This document shows positions 1-11,546 of a DNA stretch of 64,000 bases, piece by piece. Under the pieces are notes generated by a model that made no database searches, was not told the DNA's origin, and was given only the letters and a program-made list of their open reading frames with translations. Numbering within the stretch: position 1 is the first letter of the stretch; every line of letters begins with the position of its first letter. The stretch comes from Anoplopoma fimbria (taxonomy: Eukaryota > Chordata > Actinopteri > Perciformes > Anoplopomatidae): NCBI RefSeq assembly GCF_027596085.1, contig NC_072465.1:17438207-17502206 (forward strand). The letters are read 5' to 3'. Position numbers and translations under genes: made by a program.

Positions 1-357
1 AGAAAGATGTGTTCGTTGAGAAGATCAAGAAGGCTCATCTCAGCATGTGCTTCCCAGAATACGATGGTGAGGTTCATCAACCCCATCATTTTCAGCACAT
101 TTGAAGACTTTAAAAAGTGCTAAACTGTTTTAATGTGCCTCTTCATCTCGATATCTTTTCGCAAAGGCCCCAATACTTATGAGGATGCTGGTGTCTACAT
201 TAAAATGCAGTTCTTGGACCTGAACCTGCGCAAAGACATCAAAGAAATCTACTCTCACATGACCTGTGCCACAGACACAGAGAACGTCAAGTTTGTGTTT
301 GACGCCGTTACCGATATCATCATCAAAGAAAACTTGAAAGATTGTGGTCTCTTCTAA
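1..357 (+). CDS. gnat2: Transducin-type G protein alpha subunit, C-terminal end (partial)
   Basis: Two coding exons are visible, about 1-66 (5' part outside the window) and 167-357, joined in frame across a 100-bp GT-AG intron; the stop is TAA at 355-357. The product ends in [13 protein letters not shown], the C-terminus of transducin alpha subunits, which binds the photoreceptor G-protein-coupled receptor. The last cysteine of the CGLF tail is the pertussis-toxin ADP-ribosylation site of the Gi/t family. The stretch [10 protein letters not shown] carries the TCAT guanine-binding motif. FLDLNLRKD resembles GNAT2 (cone transducin) more than GNAT1, which has FLELNMRRD. Gnat1 or a gustducin-like paralogue cannot be excluded because only about 85 residues are present. 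Known role: relays opsin activation to cGMP phosphodiesterase in photoreceptors. Confidence 0.8.
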
Positions 358-1306
358 GAGCCATGCTGAGAAACCCAACGAAGGTGAGTAAAGTTTGCAT
401 CGTATTGTAATGATGATTCAGATTCAAACTTTTGGACCAGCGGATAAAGCTTTCTTTCTTTTTATTTTACAGGGTGATGTTGTAGCCCTGTCACATTCCA
501 CAAATCCCCTCTCAATTCAAACTGAGGAACGAAGATGAAAACTCCCCTCAAACCGTCATCCTCAAACCAGCGAATGCGAAAAAATACAAAACATTTGTTG
601 TGTTCTAAACCAAGTTGTAGCTTTGACCAAATACTTCGGTCAGATGAGACCAGAAGACAGCTCTTCAGTCAGAAAATCCTGTGCAGATTTCAGATGAGTT
701 GATTTTTAGTCAAGCTAACTTCTCTCATGAGTCTCTTGAGCTCATCTTTTGGAGGGCTATGCAATATGTAGTTAAGACATTAAAAGCTTCTGTCAGCATA
801 TAATGATTTCTACTCGCATGTACTTATGTGAGTAGATGTCAGGCTAATGCATATTTGCTCAAGTAACCGGTCAGTATACAGCCAAAAAGCAACAACAGGG
901 TCTCCCCACCTGCAGACGCACTTCAGCCTGTTAGAGATTTTAAAAGAACTTGTCACTAGAAACGGCTTTGATGTACAGAAACTCTGCAGCACAATTTGAA
1001 ACAAAATTCAAACAGATAAGAAATTGATTTTTTTAGATTTAGAAAATGAAACTTTTTGCAATAGTTGAAAGGGGCCAGTGTAAATAATTAAACTGTTTTC
1101 TATTAGACAGTTCATGAAGGGTGGTGATACCATGTCGATCTGCAACACTGTAGAGTGATACATGAACTTTAACATCAACATGTTTATTTGAATCTACAGG
1201 CATTTGAGCCAACTATCCTGTACAGAAAGAAATATTTGTAAACCTTGACTAAACCTATTAAAGCTTCTGTAGAAAACTGACTACTTTCCCATTTTTCACC
1301 AATAAA
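358..1306 (+). other. Probable 3'UTR of the transducin gene, with an intron
   Basis: Downstream of the stop codon there is a canonical intron signature: donor GTGAGT at 384 and a polypyrimidine-AG acceptor ending at 472 (89 bp). Possible polyadenylation signals are ATTAAA at 1257 and AATAAA at 1301. No open reading frame of note is seen. Confidence 0.5.
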
Positions 1307-1424
1307 AAAACCACACAGCAATGTCTTGTTCATAATTTGTTATTTAATATTTCAGATTCTTTTTTTCAGCATTATGAAACCACTAATGTTTAGAAGTCAA
1401 CACCCTTTAACTTTAATTTCAGAC

Positions 1425-1630
1425 AGACATAATTTGACATTTTGGAAAATACACGTATTTCCTTTTCTTGCCCAACGTCATGTGAGAAGGTTGATACTTC
1501 ATGTCTGTGAGGTAAATTTCAAGCTACAGCCACCATCTCTTTACAGCTGTTGCTTAGCTTAGCACAAACACTGGAAACAGAGGTAAATACCTAGCCTGGC
1601 TCTGTCCAACCAAATCTGCCTACTAGCATC
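1425..1630. repeat. Degenerate teleost interspersed repeat (TTAGCTTAGC type)
   Basis: The run around GCTTAGCTTAGCACAAACAC followed by CTAGCCTGGCTCTGTCCAA is a pattern I recognise as a common dispersed fish repeat. A second degenerate copy lies at about 26935-27200 in an intron of the OX40-like gene. Boundaries are approximate and the family name is not known to me. Confidence 0.5.
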
Positions 1631-3146
1631 TTAGAAGCTCACTGATTACCACGTTCTTGTTCTTTTTTTTTTTTTAATAGCCTGAGAGCCCTTTCCCCGT
1701 TTCCTGTTTTCCAGTTCACCTAACCAGTTGCTGAGGGTGGATTAACATACAGGGGCCCAGAGATCAATTCCTTTCCAATTCATTTTTGTGTTTTACTAAA
1801 CAAAACTAACAACAAACTGCTGACAAGCGCATGAGCATCACAGAGTCCTGCACGAGTTGCATATATCTGCAATTTCTGGAACACACATTTGTGAAATTAA
1901 ATCATTATGTGATCTGTGTGCAAGCCATTCTAACACATTTACATTTGTGAAACGGGTCCCAAAAATGGTACAAAGTGGCTGTGACCTTTTCATCTAGCTC
2001 TCAGCAAGTTACGCTTAGCAAGCTTAATTCCCAAAATGTCACACTATTTCTTTGAAGATAATCTGAGACAAAGTGATTGAGGGTATGTCGGCCAATCTAA
2101 AACTCAGAGATATCATTCCTGTGGCCTGGAGCAGTTTTGACAACACTTGAGAATATGAACAGCTGTCTCCTGAAGCCAAAGAAGATGCCGATGCTGTGAT
2201 GTAATCGAGCCATGCCGCCTGAAGCTCTGCTGAGCTTTACAGACACTCAGGATGTTTGGTAAAATATGAACCAGCCCAGAACAGATACCTCAGTAGAGCT
2301 GTACACAAATCAAACATCACAGTTGAGGAGACATCACACAAGATTTCTGTTTGTTTGGAACAATAATGAATATTCACAGTACAACTGTACTTCAGTTCAG
2401 TGCGGTTATTCGTTGATCTCAGATAACCAAGTTGGAAGATTTGCAATCTAAATACCTAAGACAATCCTAAGACATTGTAGGCAACAACATTTCGAGAAAG
2501 TATTTTTTATGAAAGCATTCATTGATTTTAATTTTTCCTTTTAACCCTGAGTTCTCACCACATGGCAATTAATGGGTATGATGATGTGCAATTATGTGAC
2601 AGAGAAACAAAGAAACAGCAAATGGAAACTTCAATCTGCTCTAAACAAGATTAAAACTATGCAGGAGAGTCTGTGTATGAATACATCTGACAGAAAACAA
2701 ACACCTTTTTTGCTCATTGACATTAAAAAATACATTTTATGGCTTGTTTCGTCTTGTTAGAAAAAAATAAATGAGCTTAATGTCATAATCAGTGTAAAAC
2801 AGTTCATACACATGGAATCACATCTATTGTGCAATATCGACAATGGCCTCAAAACATACAATGTTACCCAGAAATAATATGCGCTGTTTCGCATCCAGAA
2901 AGATCAAGAAAAATTGAAGGCACTTTAAAACAGCGAGCCATCCTGAGCCTTTTTCTCACTGTCAGTATTTGTTAATGTGCAGCCCTTATTTCGAAGCACT
3001 GATATAGTCAATTGAATCAACTGCAAAGAGGCACTAATCAAGAGAAATATTGTTTTTTTATAGGCTATACATTGTACATGTGTGGCTAGATGGCACTGTT
3101 CCCAGTAACACATTATGATTCACAGCTCAGCTGTAATAACAAATAT
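1631..3146. other. Intergenic, no gene seen
   Basis: AT-rich sequence with only short, non-conserved open frames on both strands. I see no exon-like segment, RNA gene or clear mobile element here. Confidence 0.5.
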
Positions 3147-3309
<163 letters not shown>

Positions 3310-3699
3310 TCATACCTGAACCAACACCTAAACAGACAAAAACACACCGGTCATTTTTAAAATCCACTTGCACAATCTCGATTCGTCACCAGGCAAACGG
3401 TAACGAAGCATGACTCCTCATTTTCCAGAACAATTTTTTTTCACCTTTGTTGACCACATGCTCGCCCACCAAAGAACAAAAAACCTACACAGACCTTTAC
3501 ACAGACCTTTACGTAATACAGCAAGTGATCAAGCTGCTTTCTCAGGTTTGCTTTAGTGTCAGTTTCCTGTCTGGATCTGAAGCAGTGGCACAGATGGGAC
3601 GAGGATTTTGACCAAAAGTGGATCCTTTTTAACCCCACTGCATCCGCACCCGAGGGTGGTGCGGGGATGTACTGAAGGCCTGTTCATGCATCCTCCTAC

Positions 3700-6600
3700 T
3701 CAGAAAAGTCCCACCATGTGATCGATCTGCCTCATGTAGACGCTCTTCAATGGTAGAGTGTACCGTCGCTCCTCTGGGATCCTGTTGCACTGTTAGAGAG
3801 AAAAGTAAGACAGAATGTATATGATGGGTGCATAATACCAGATTGGGAGCATTTTGTTTGCCTCTCAACAGCTCTCAACATGGCGACGCCTAGCTAACGG
3901 TGCCAACAATGCTGATATTACAAACTAGGCAAATTAAGGCAAATGGCTTACAGAGCCAACAGTGTTTACCTGAGGGGGGGCCGCGAGGGCGGTACTACGC
4001 TCTTGGGATGACACTGTTGGTGGGGTAATCGGCTGTAACCGCCATATGTGAGCAGTGCAGCAAGGTGGCCATGAGTTAAGCAGTGGGGCACGCTCACGTG
4101 CACTAAAAGCGCATACATACATACATAGAGCAAGGAGAAGCTCATATAACAACACAAACAGAGGAAGAGTGACTTCAGTCTCAGATAGACATTACTCCAC
4201 ATTATCTTTACATTGCTAATAGTTTTTTCTGCTACATTAATGCTCTGAATGTCCTTTATTGCTCCTTGAAAAGTATTTTTAAATTATTATTCTTTTTTTA
4301 ATCACAACATGAGTTATATATGAGACTGAAAAAAACAAACGGTTGTTGGGCGTGGCCTTACATTGCTGCTGTTGCTTGGTGGTGGCCGGTTGTTTGGCTT
4401 TCGGTCTGCCAGCACTGCCTCTTCACAGGGAAACAAGTCGTTCCATTGTTTCTCCCTGAAGCGCTTGTCTATAGGCACAACATGGCCCTCTGTAGTGAAG
4501 ATGTACTTGTTGTCGGATTTGTGAAGTGGGTTGTCCTCATCAAACAGCTGCACGGCAAGAGAGAGATTTATTTTTTACAGTAATTTGAGGATGCTGCCTT
4601 TAACTCTGGGGGAAAAAAACATTTTCTAACAACATTTTGTTGACATTTTCTAAAAAAAAACAACTAATGAATTCATCTATAAATTAGGCCGATAATGAAT
4701 CTATAAACACAATATTATGTCGTATAAATGGACATTTGCTCAACTAGAACGGTGTAGTTTGAGAAATTGTACCAGATCTGTACCAGATCTCTCGACTTCA
4801 GACCTTAAATCCAGGAAAAGATACCACTTCGTCAATTGCAATAGCTTTTATTACAACTATCAAAACTTTACAACATATCTGAATCAAATTTCACATATCT
4901 CTATCTCTGATATGCTCAGGCTGTTACTCACCAGGTAAAGGTATTTGCATGTCTCACTGAGGAAGAAGCTCTCCATGCGATCCTCTTTGGATTTGTCCAC
5001 GACATGGTGGAGAGTGGCGTACCCACATCTGCAAATGAAAAGCTAGGCTCAGTTTTATATTATCAAAGCATTGTAAAATTCCCAGAAAAGGTGTGTGTGT
5101 GTATATATATATAAAACTGATATATTGATATATATTACACATATATAGCAATTAGAAATATATTCCACACCTGACTTTGGTATTTTTCTCAATGCTCTGA
5201 AGAATATCCATTCCAACATGCAAATAGAAAGGATTTTTGGTCGCCTGTGGGAAGAGAAGGAAAATAACTCTTGTATAAAAGATAACAAGCCACCACCACC
5301 AGTGCTGTGTTACAACAGGTCAGTACCTGGTATAGCAGATAGGTCGACTCCACCAGCTCTGGTCTCAAAGGGTAGAAGAGCACATCAGGAGCCTGCAGCT
5401 GCCAGTTGTATCTCTCTGGCAAAGCCCCAAAGCGCTTCCAGATGGCATAGTAGAAGGCGTGCAGGCAAATTGCATTATCGACATCACCATTCAGCACCTA
5501 GTGCACAGAGCGGCAACACATTACTTTAGTTGAACGCAACAATGCGTTTGAAACTTGTTTATACAACCGGTCATGTGTGTAATCTAACCTGCAGCCCAGG
5601 AAAGAAGGCCTGAAGTGAGTCGATCCAAGTGTTCATTATTTCACCACTGAACATGTTCACATTAACATAAAGAGGTGGGTCACCTTCTCCCTCATTACAT
5701 GACTCTCTCCTGGAAAAACACAAGAGGCAGAAGAGGGTTCACATTATGATACAAAACTTAGGTGAGTATGTTTGCTTTTTCATCATCAACATCCAAATCT
5801 CTTCTTTTTATTTTATTATTTTTTTCATGCAGAAGCAACCACAGTGCACCTACTTCTTTTTCTGTTTGCCACTGACCAGCTGAACTAAGATACTACAGGT
5901 TGTGTCCCTTGCTCAAGGGCTATTTATTAGTGTTTACTGAGGCCAAAGAACCTGTTAAGTTTCTTCAGAATTCAGCTTACCAGTTAGACAAACAATACTA
6001 GACACCATCACATTCTTTTTCAATTTGCATAGCTGAGATAATTTATCATCTCAGGTGCACTCTCATGTGAAGCTCCCAGTCACACCCACTGTCACCCAAA
6101 TACTCTCTGTGTCACATTCTTTCAGTGTGGGACTCACCCTCTCCTCATGTGGTTCTGAATGCTCTCATAGGCAGCTTGGAACATCCTGTGGTCCTCTTTC
6201 TCACCAAACAGGATGTACGATTTGAGCAAATACTCATAGAAGGAGTCCATACCGGCTCCCAGACCGCTCTGCTTGCCAACCCACTGGCCTGTTTGGATAT
6301 TAACTACATTCCCTAAAGAATAACAGAAAATGCATTAGATTCTATGATAATTGTTGGCATCATATCTACATGTTGTAGACTTAACCATGCTGAGCAGTAG
6401 CTTTAATAAAATACAACAAGAAAGCAAATAAAAAATAAAGGGAAAAGGAGGGAAAAACTCTTTTTATGTAACTACACAGCGTTACTCACCTAACAGACCG
6501 GTTTCTTTGCTCCTCAGGTTCCACAGAGCTCTGACAGCTCGCCTTGCCACCCACTCAAATGTCGAATCTCCAATCAAGCGGCTCAAAATCCCAAACTCCA

Positions 6601-9600
6601 CCAGCAGGGACCCAGCTCCTGCCGTACAAGTCTCATTGATGCTATCAGGAGGAACTCCAGTCTTCAGGTTCACCTGGATTTTAGATACAAATCAATAAAG
6701 ATGCTGAGTTACATTTCAATCGTTACAGTAAAGGTTTCCAGGAAGGTCATGTAACTTCACAACAACAGTCCCACTCACCCTGGGGTAAGGAATGCCTGTG
6801 CTGGTGTTCTCAAAGGCCGGCAGTAAGCGGACAGCCAAGTCATGAGCCAAGTGAAGCAGCTCATTATCGTAACCATCAAAGCCGACCTCGCCAAATGGAT
6901 GTTTCGGGTCCGTCAGCAGGATGTGAGATGAGATAAGGCTTCCCAGGATCCTTCGGAGAAAAAAAAGGGAATATTTCACTGGGGTTCCACAGAGTAACAG
7001 GTTCTGAGAAAAAGATTGGAAGGCATTACAAATTATTTCTGAAGTAATTCAAAAGTCCAATTAAGTGGCTACAGAAGCAATAAATGTCGTGATCACAATC
7101 AATATTATGAGAATGTTTTTGCTTTAAAGATTTTTCTCTACAGCAAGCCTGGCATTTTTTTCTTGTGTATGACGCTGAATGATAGTAGAAACATTTGTAC
7201 CTGATGTTTGCCTCAAACACCTGCACCGTTGAGTCCTTGTCAAAAGATACAGTATCTATAACCAGCTTGACAGCCTTCTGGAACTCTGTCACATTTCCGA
7301 GCACCTGTAGAGGAAAACCAACGTTATGTGACCTCATTATAGTGCAGCAACAAGTTCATCTGGTCGCATAACTACGGAATGGCTGATAGGTATTTTGCTC
7401 AAAATTCTATTCAACTATTGGGAAGAAGCTCCGGTTAAATATTTAAGACATTCTGTTACAACTTCATAAAAGAGTCTCGTGCATGTTTATGAAACTGCAA
7501 CATGTTTATGTATAGAAATGATGTTGGTGCCTTAAGAGACATCACGGACTATTGGCTCCACCTGACTCCATGTCCTAGAAAAGTTTTGACTGTGGCAGGA
7601 AACACACAACTTACAACACATGAAGTGCTAACCACTGTGACGTTGTGACACCGAATATGGTGCAAAACAGGTGATGTTCAGACCATGGGGGGAAAAACTC
7701 ACTCTCATAAAATTGATTAAACTGCTTTACAACCTGTTATTTAAAGTTTATTATATATATATATATTGCTAAATGCCAAAACTAATACTAATCATATATA
7801 ATCAATCCTGCACAGATTCTATTTCTGTATTTCCCAACTTTGTCTTTATAAGAGCCATGAGAAAGAAGAACTCTGCTGCCTTTCAGGACATTGTATGACA
7901 TACAGACACAGAATAACTTACTAGTAGGGTGTCTAAGGTGTCAATCAGGGTAAGGGAGTAGTTCCCCAAGACGTCGTTTATGTTGATGTTTGACCTGATA
8001 TGAAAGCAGTGAAACAGACTCAGTGGTGTCATTGCAAAAGAAGGGAGAATGAATTTAGAGATCACAATAGAGAGAATCCTTTAAATCCAACAACAAAGTG
8101 TACTGTTTAGATGCAAGTGCAATAACAGGCACATACCAGGTTAAGTAAAACATGTGGATTATAATTTGCATTTCCTGTTGCCATAGGGTTTCCTTCTTCA
8201 ATAGTCTGACATCACACAACATTTTAGAATATTAAAACAATCACCAAAGTTGATCTGAAGACGAAGGGTGGTTATTCTCCCTCATTACATCATTATTATG
8301 AGTACAGGCTTACGGCAACTAATAAATATATCCATTATCGGTTAATTTTACGATTATTTTCTCTATTATTTGATCATTTGATTTATAAAAACATATATTT
8401 TGGTTTTGACCAACTGTCCAAAACCAAAATATATGAAATGTATTTAATAATAACTGTAAAGCAGGAAATCCTTTCAATTGAGAAGCTGGAATTGGGGAAT
8501 GTAAAACATTAGCTTTTTTTAACCTTGGTTGTCTTTTTTTTCACACTCCATTACACATGAAATGATTGCATGAGTTTCACTTTGAATGCAAACCGTTGAC
8601 TCTGAAAGTCTTAGATAACGGTGTGGGGAGTGAAACTTTAGATTGGCTATTTCAGTGTAAATCTAGTCTCTCTGTTTCAGTGTTAAGCACAGGGATATAA
8701 CAGATGCACAGATGTTTCAGGTGTACATTTAACACTGAAAAAATATATTCCCCTGAGCAAACATAATAACTGGGTATTTGGGTATGCAAAAAACATCTTG
8801 TGCTTTCTGGATTTCCTTCTTCCCTTTTTGTCATTAGTTGAGTGTGATGTTTTAAAGAGCTTGAGAAAACTTGATTACCCAAGTAGCTAATCAACATGGA
8901 ATGAATCCAAAATGATTTGGCTAGTATAGTAATCATTAAAGTCGTTGAAGTCGTTTCTTTAGCAAAAAAGCCACATTTTTACTATTTCCAGCTTGTCAAT
9001 TTTTTTGCTGGTTTCCTTAGACTTTTGTGATAACAAACGGATTAGGTGTTGGACTTTTGTTTGTACCAAACAAGCAACTTGAAGATTCAACCTAAAGGGC
9101 TCTGGTGAATGTGATGGGCATTTAATGGACCAATCAATGATCTGATAAAAAAAAAATGAAGCAGATTACTTGATGATAAAATAAAGTTGTAGCCCTTGTG
9201 TAATTTTTTCCTTTATCTTCATAAGATTCCCTATTTTCAAAAGGTCTAATCCTAAACTCAAATGAACAACAGTGATGAAGACATTAAACAGCTCCTTAAA
9301 TGTGACAGAAACCCCTCCACGACCTTTTTGGGGACCCCAGTTTATTGCACTGTCCAATGCAAAAAGGTGTCTGAAACATAACCTGTTCATTACTGAGCAG
9401 CAGCAGGCAGCACTGAGAGCTGTTACAGGCTAATATGATAATAAAGCACATGCATATATCAAAGTCTGCAGAGGACAGTAAGGATGCAACAGACTGTCTG
9501 TCCTGCAAACAGGTGCCTGATAGCTCCACCACCACCACCACCACCACTTATAACAGCAGCACACCAATGAATACACTTGTATTGAAGAAGACATTAACCT

Positions 9601-10108
9601 GCCGGTGCAGACAGTCAGGACAGCTTTGAATGACTCACGGGTTATGCACGTCTGGTCCCCTCCCTTCACAGTCAATGGGGTTCAGTTCGTCCTCGGGAAA
9701 GGCATATTTCATGTAATTGTCATACCCGAAATAAAACATTTCTTTGGCCATGTCCTTCATTTTTGCCTTCAGTGTGTCCGGGAAGGAGCTGTATTTCCGG
9801 GCGTACTCGTCCTTGTTGCTGTCGAAGAAGCTCAGGTAGGACCTCTTGGGTGACTCCTCTCCCACCTTCGTACAGGTGGTCGCCTCCTCTTCATGTCTGC
9901 GGCCGTGGATCCGCTGAGACCACGAGTTGCCGCTCTGGTCGGTCGCCTTTTCGTCCCTGAATAACTGGTCTAATTTCTGCAAACTGAAACTAAGTGGGAA
10001 GTTGAAGCCCAGGCTAACGTTGGGTCCGAGTCCGAAAGCTAGCCACAGCACACAGCTGAGGGACAGCCTCAGTACGACCAGACCAACTACGAGTGACCTC
10101 CATTGCAT
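3700..10108 (-). CDS. edem1: ER degradation-enhancing alpha-mannosidase-like protein 1
   Basis: Twelve coding exons give 638 residues: 9639-10108, 7922-7994, 7201-7304, 6779-6950, 6490-6673, 6138-6312, 5589-5709, 5327-5497, 5171-5244, 4932-5028, 4362-4547 and 3700-3789. The start [15 protein letters not shown] matches EDEM1 and forms a signal-anchor segment (residues about 4-25). The GH47 mannosidase-like domain follows: [99 protein letters not shown]. It ends [12 protein letters not shown], close to the human C-terminus. Known role: in the ER lumen it trims or recognises mannose on misfolded glycoproteins and hands them to ERAD. Length (human 657) and order are complete. The donor after the 5171-5244 exon (GTGTGG) is weak but phase requires it. 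Confidence 0.95.
8310..8500. repeat. Degenerate dispersed MITE-like repeat containing a 17-bp hairpin
   Basis: The intron segment with TATCGGTTAATTTTACGATTATTTTCTC and the nearby AAAACCAAAATAT motif resembles a widespread fish repeat of the AGGGCTGCAACTAA type. Similar degenerate material appears at about 14425-14635, 22290-22385, 33005-33075 and 61185-61530. It contains a perfect inverted repeat at 8392-8408 and 8419-8435. Confidence 0.4.
9529..9546. repeat. (CCA)n microsatellite in edem1 intron 1
   Basis: Six CCA units inside the first intron, just downstream of exon 1 on the minus strand. Other simple repeats in introns are not coding. Confidence 0.9.
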
Positions 10109-10480
10109 ATTTGCCCCGGCTCGTTCTTAAAACGCATAATTTACGTCCACACACATCCGAGGTATGAACGACTGTGATCTCCTCTGTTTGTCCGGCTAAA
10201 CTACAATCACACACACACAGACAGAGAGAGGCTGTGGTGATTCCTCTCCGCACGCTTCCTGTCAACAGTCCAGCCCCTCCCTGATCCTGAGCTGTGATTG
10301 GCTGTTTCTTTGTGTCGTCACGCAACACAATGAAGCGAGCTCGTCCTGCGATTGGCCGAGGAGCTGTCAATCTCCTGGTTGCGTTTCGTGGCAGTCCTGA
10401 CGTGTCGCAACTGAACTTCTGAGCCAATAGAAAACAGACACAAGAGTGGGACGTTCAGGGGCACGGAGCTTAAAAGCGAA
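10109..10480 (-). promoter_or_regulatory. edem1 promoter region with CCAAT boxes and a UPRE-like site
   Basis: The region upstream of the edem1 start is relatively CpG-rich. It holds ATTGG (inverted CCAAT) near 10297 and 10350, CCAAT near 10423, and TGACGTGT at 10398-10405, one base from the XBP1 element TGACGTGG. Mammalian EDEM1 is known to be induced by IRE1-XBP1 in the unfolded protein response, so an XBP1-type element is expected. I did not find a full ERSE (CCAAT-N9-CCACG). Function is inferred. Confidence 0.4.
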
Positions 10481-10590
10481 ATAGTGAGGTTTAGATAGAT
10501 GATGAGCAGCCGAGGCCAATATTGAAAACTTCACTTGCACATAAATATACCGGTATATCGGTACTAAGCACCTGCCAATGCATATATTAC

Positions 10591-10632
<42 letters not shown>

Positions 10633-11546
10633 CATACATACATACATAAAAGCATACACATATATACTATATATACATGAGCTCTCAGCCATCATATCAA
10701 ACTGCATGGCTCTAACCAACCTCGACCTAAGCAATGGTGCTTCTTTTTACAATGTTGTTTTAGAGTCAAATTGTGTATTTGACTCTATAAAACTGACCAG
10801 AGAGACGGTTCAAAACAAAACAAAACAAAATAATGTATAAAAGTTGGTGTACAAATAACAGGAAAATGTCTTAAATAAAAAGCATGCCTTTTTATTATTT
10901 GAATATACTGAAGTGGTGTTTATTGTATTATTATTTTTTACTATTCCCAGGTAGGCACACCTTGCATGCTGCTTCGCTTCAGAGTGAGAGACATTGCACA
11001 AGGCACTTTGAATTCTGCCACTCTCTCAGCTTTGAGGCAGCACAAACATCATTCCACTGAGGCTACCTACAAACAGAGGCTAATATGCACCACATAACTT
11101 TAGTACATTCAGACTTTAAATATAATCATATATCCATACACACACATCTCACCATCAGTAAAAACCACACTAGCTGACTGTGTGAATAACATTTCTCGTT
11201 GTGAGGCCTGTATCAACCCTCCTTCAAGAGGGCGTTGTTGAATACCTATTTAGTGTTCTAAAAAACACTGGGTATGATCAACCCAGGTAATGCCTAAATG
11301 GTAGACCAAAATTAGGTTCCGCTCCAAGTTAAAGAACAGCTTTACAGGACGAATAATGCCAAGAACGTTTCTTAAATTTGGTATCAGAGTCACATCTTTA
11401 GTGCATTCTCAGGGTGTGTGAAAGAATGAAGGTGAAAAGGGGGAAAATACATGTGTGTCACAAGCAGAGCAGAGCAGCATGTGAGTTTAAGTGTGAGTTG
11501 GGGCCGGGGGCATGATAATAACATGGCTGGAAAAACAACTTTATTT
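10481..11546. other. Intergenic / probable arl8b 3'UTR with (TA)n and (CATA)n tracts
   Basis: A (TA)n run at about 10592-10627 is followed by CATA repeats to about 10650. The part next to 11546 probably includes the arl8b 3'UTR. An AATAAA sits immediately after the stop codon and would be too close to serve as the normal poly(A) signal. No other gene is seen. Confidence 0.5.

Noticed and set aside
9639..10108. Alternative reading of edem1 exon 1 as a shorter protein starting further in
   Set aside because: The MQWR start matches the human EDEM1 N-terminus and gives the expected signal anchor.
10014..10427. 137-aa minus-strand frame over the edem1 promoter
   Set aside because: It overlaps the edem1 start in another frame and has no family resemblance; it is a by-product of a GC-rich promoter.
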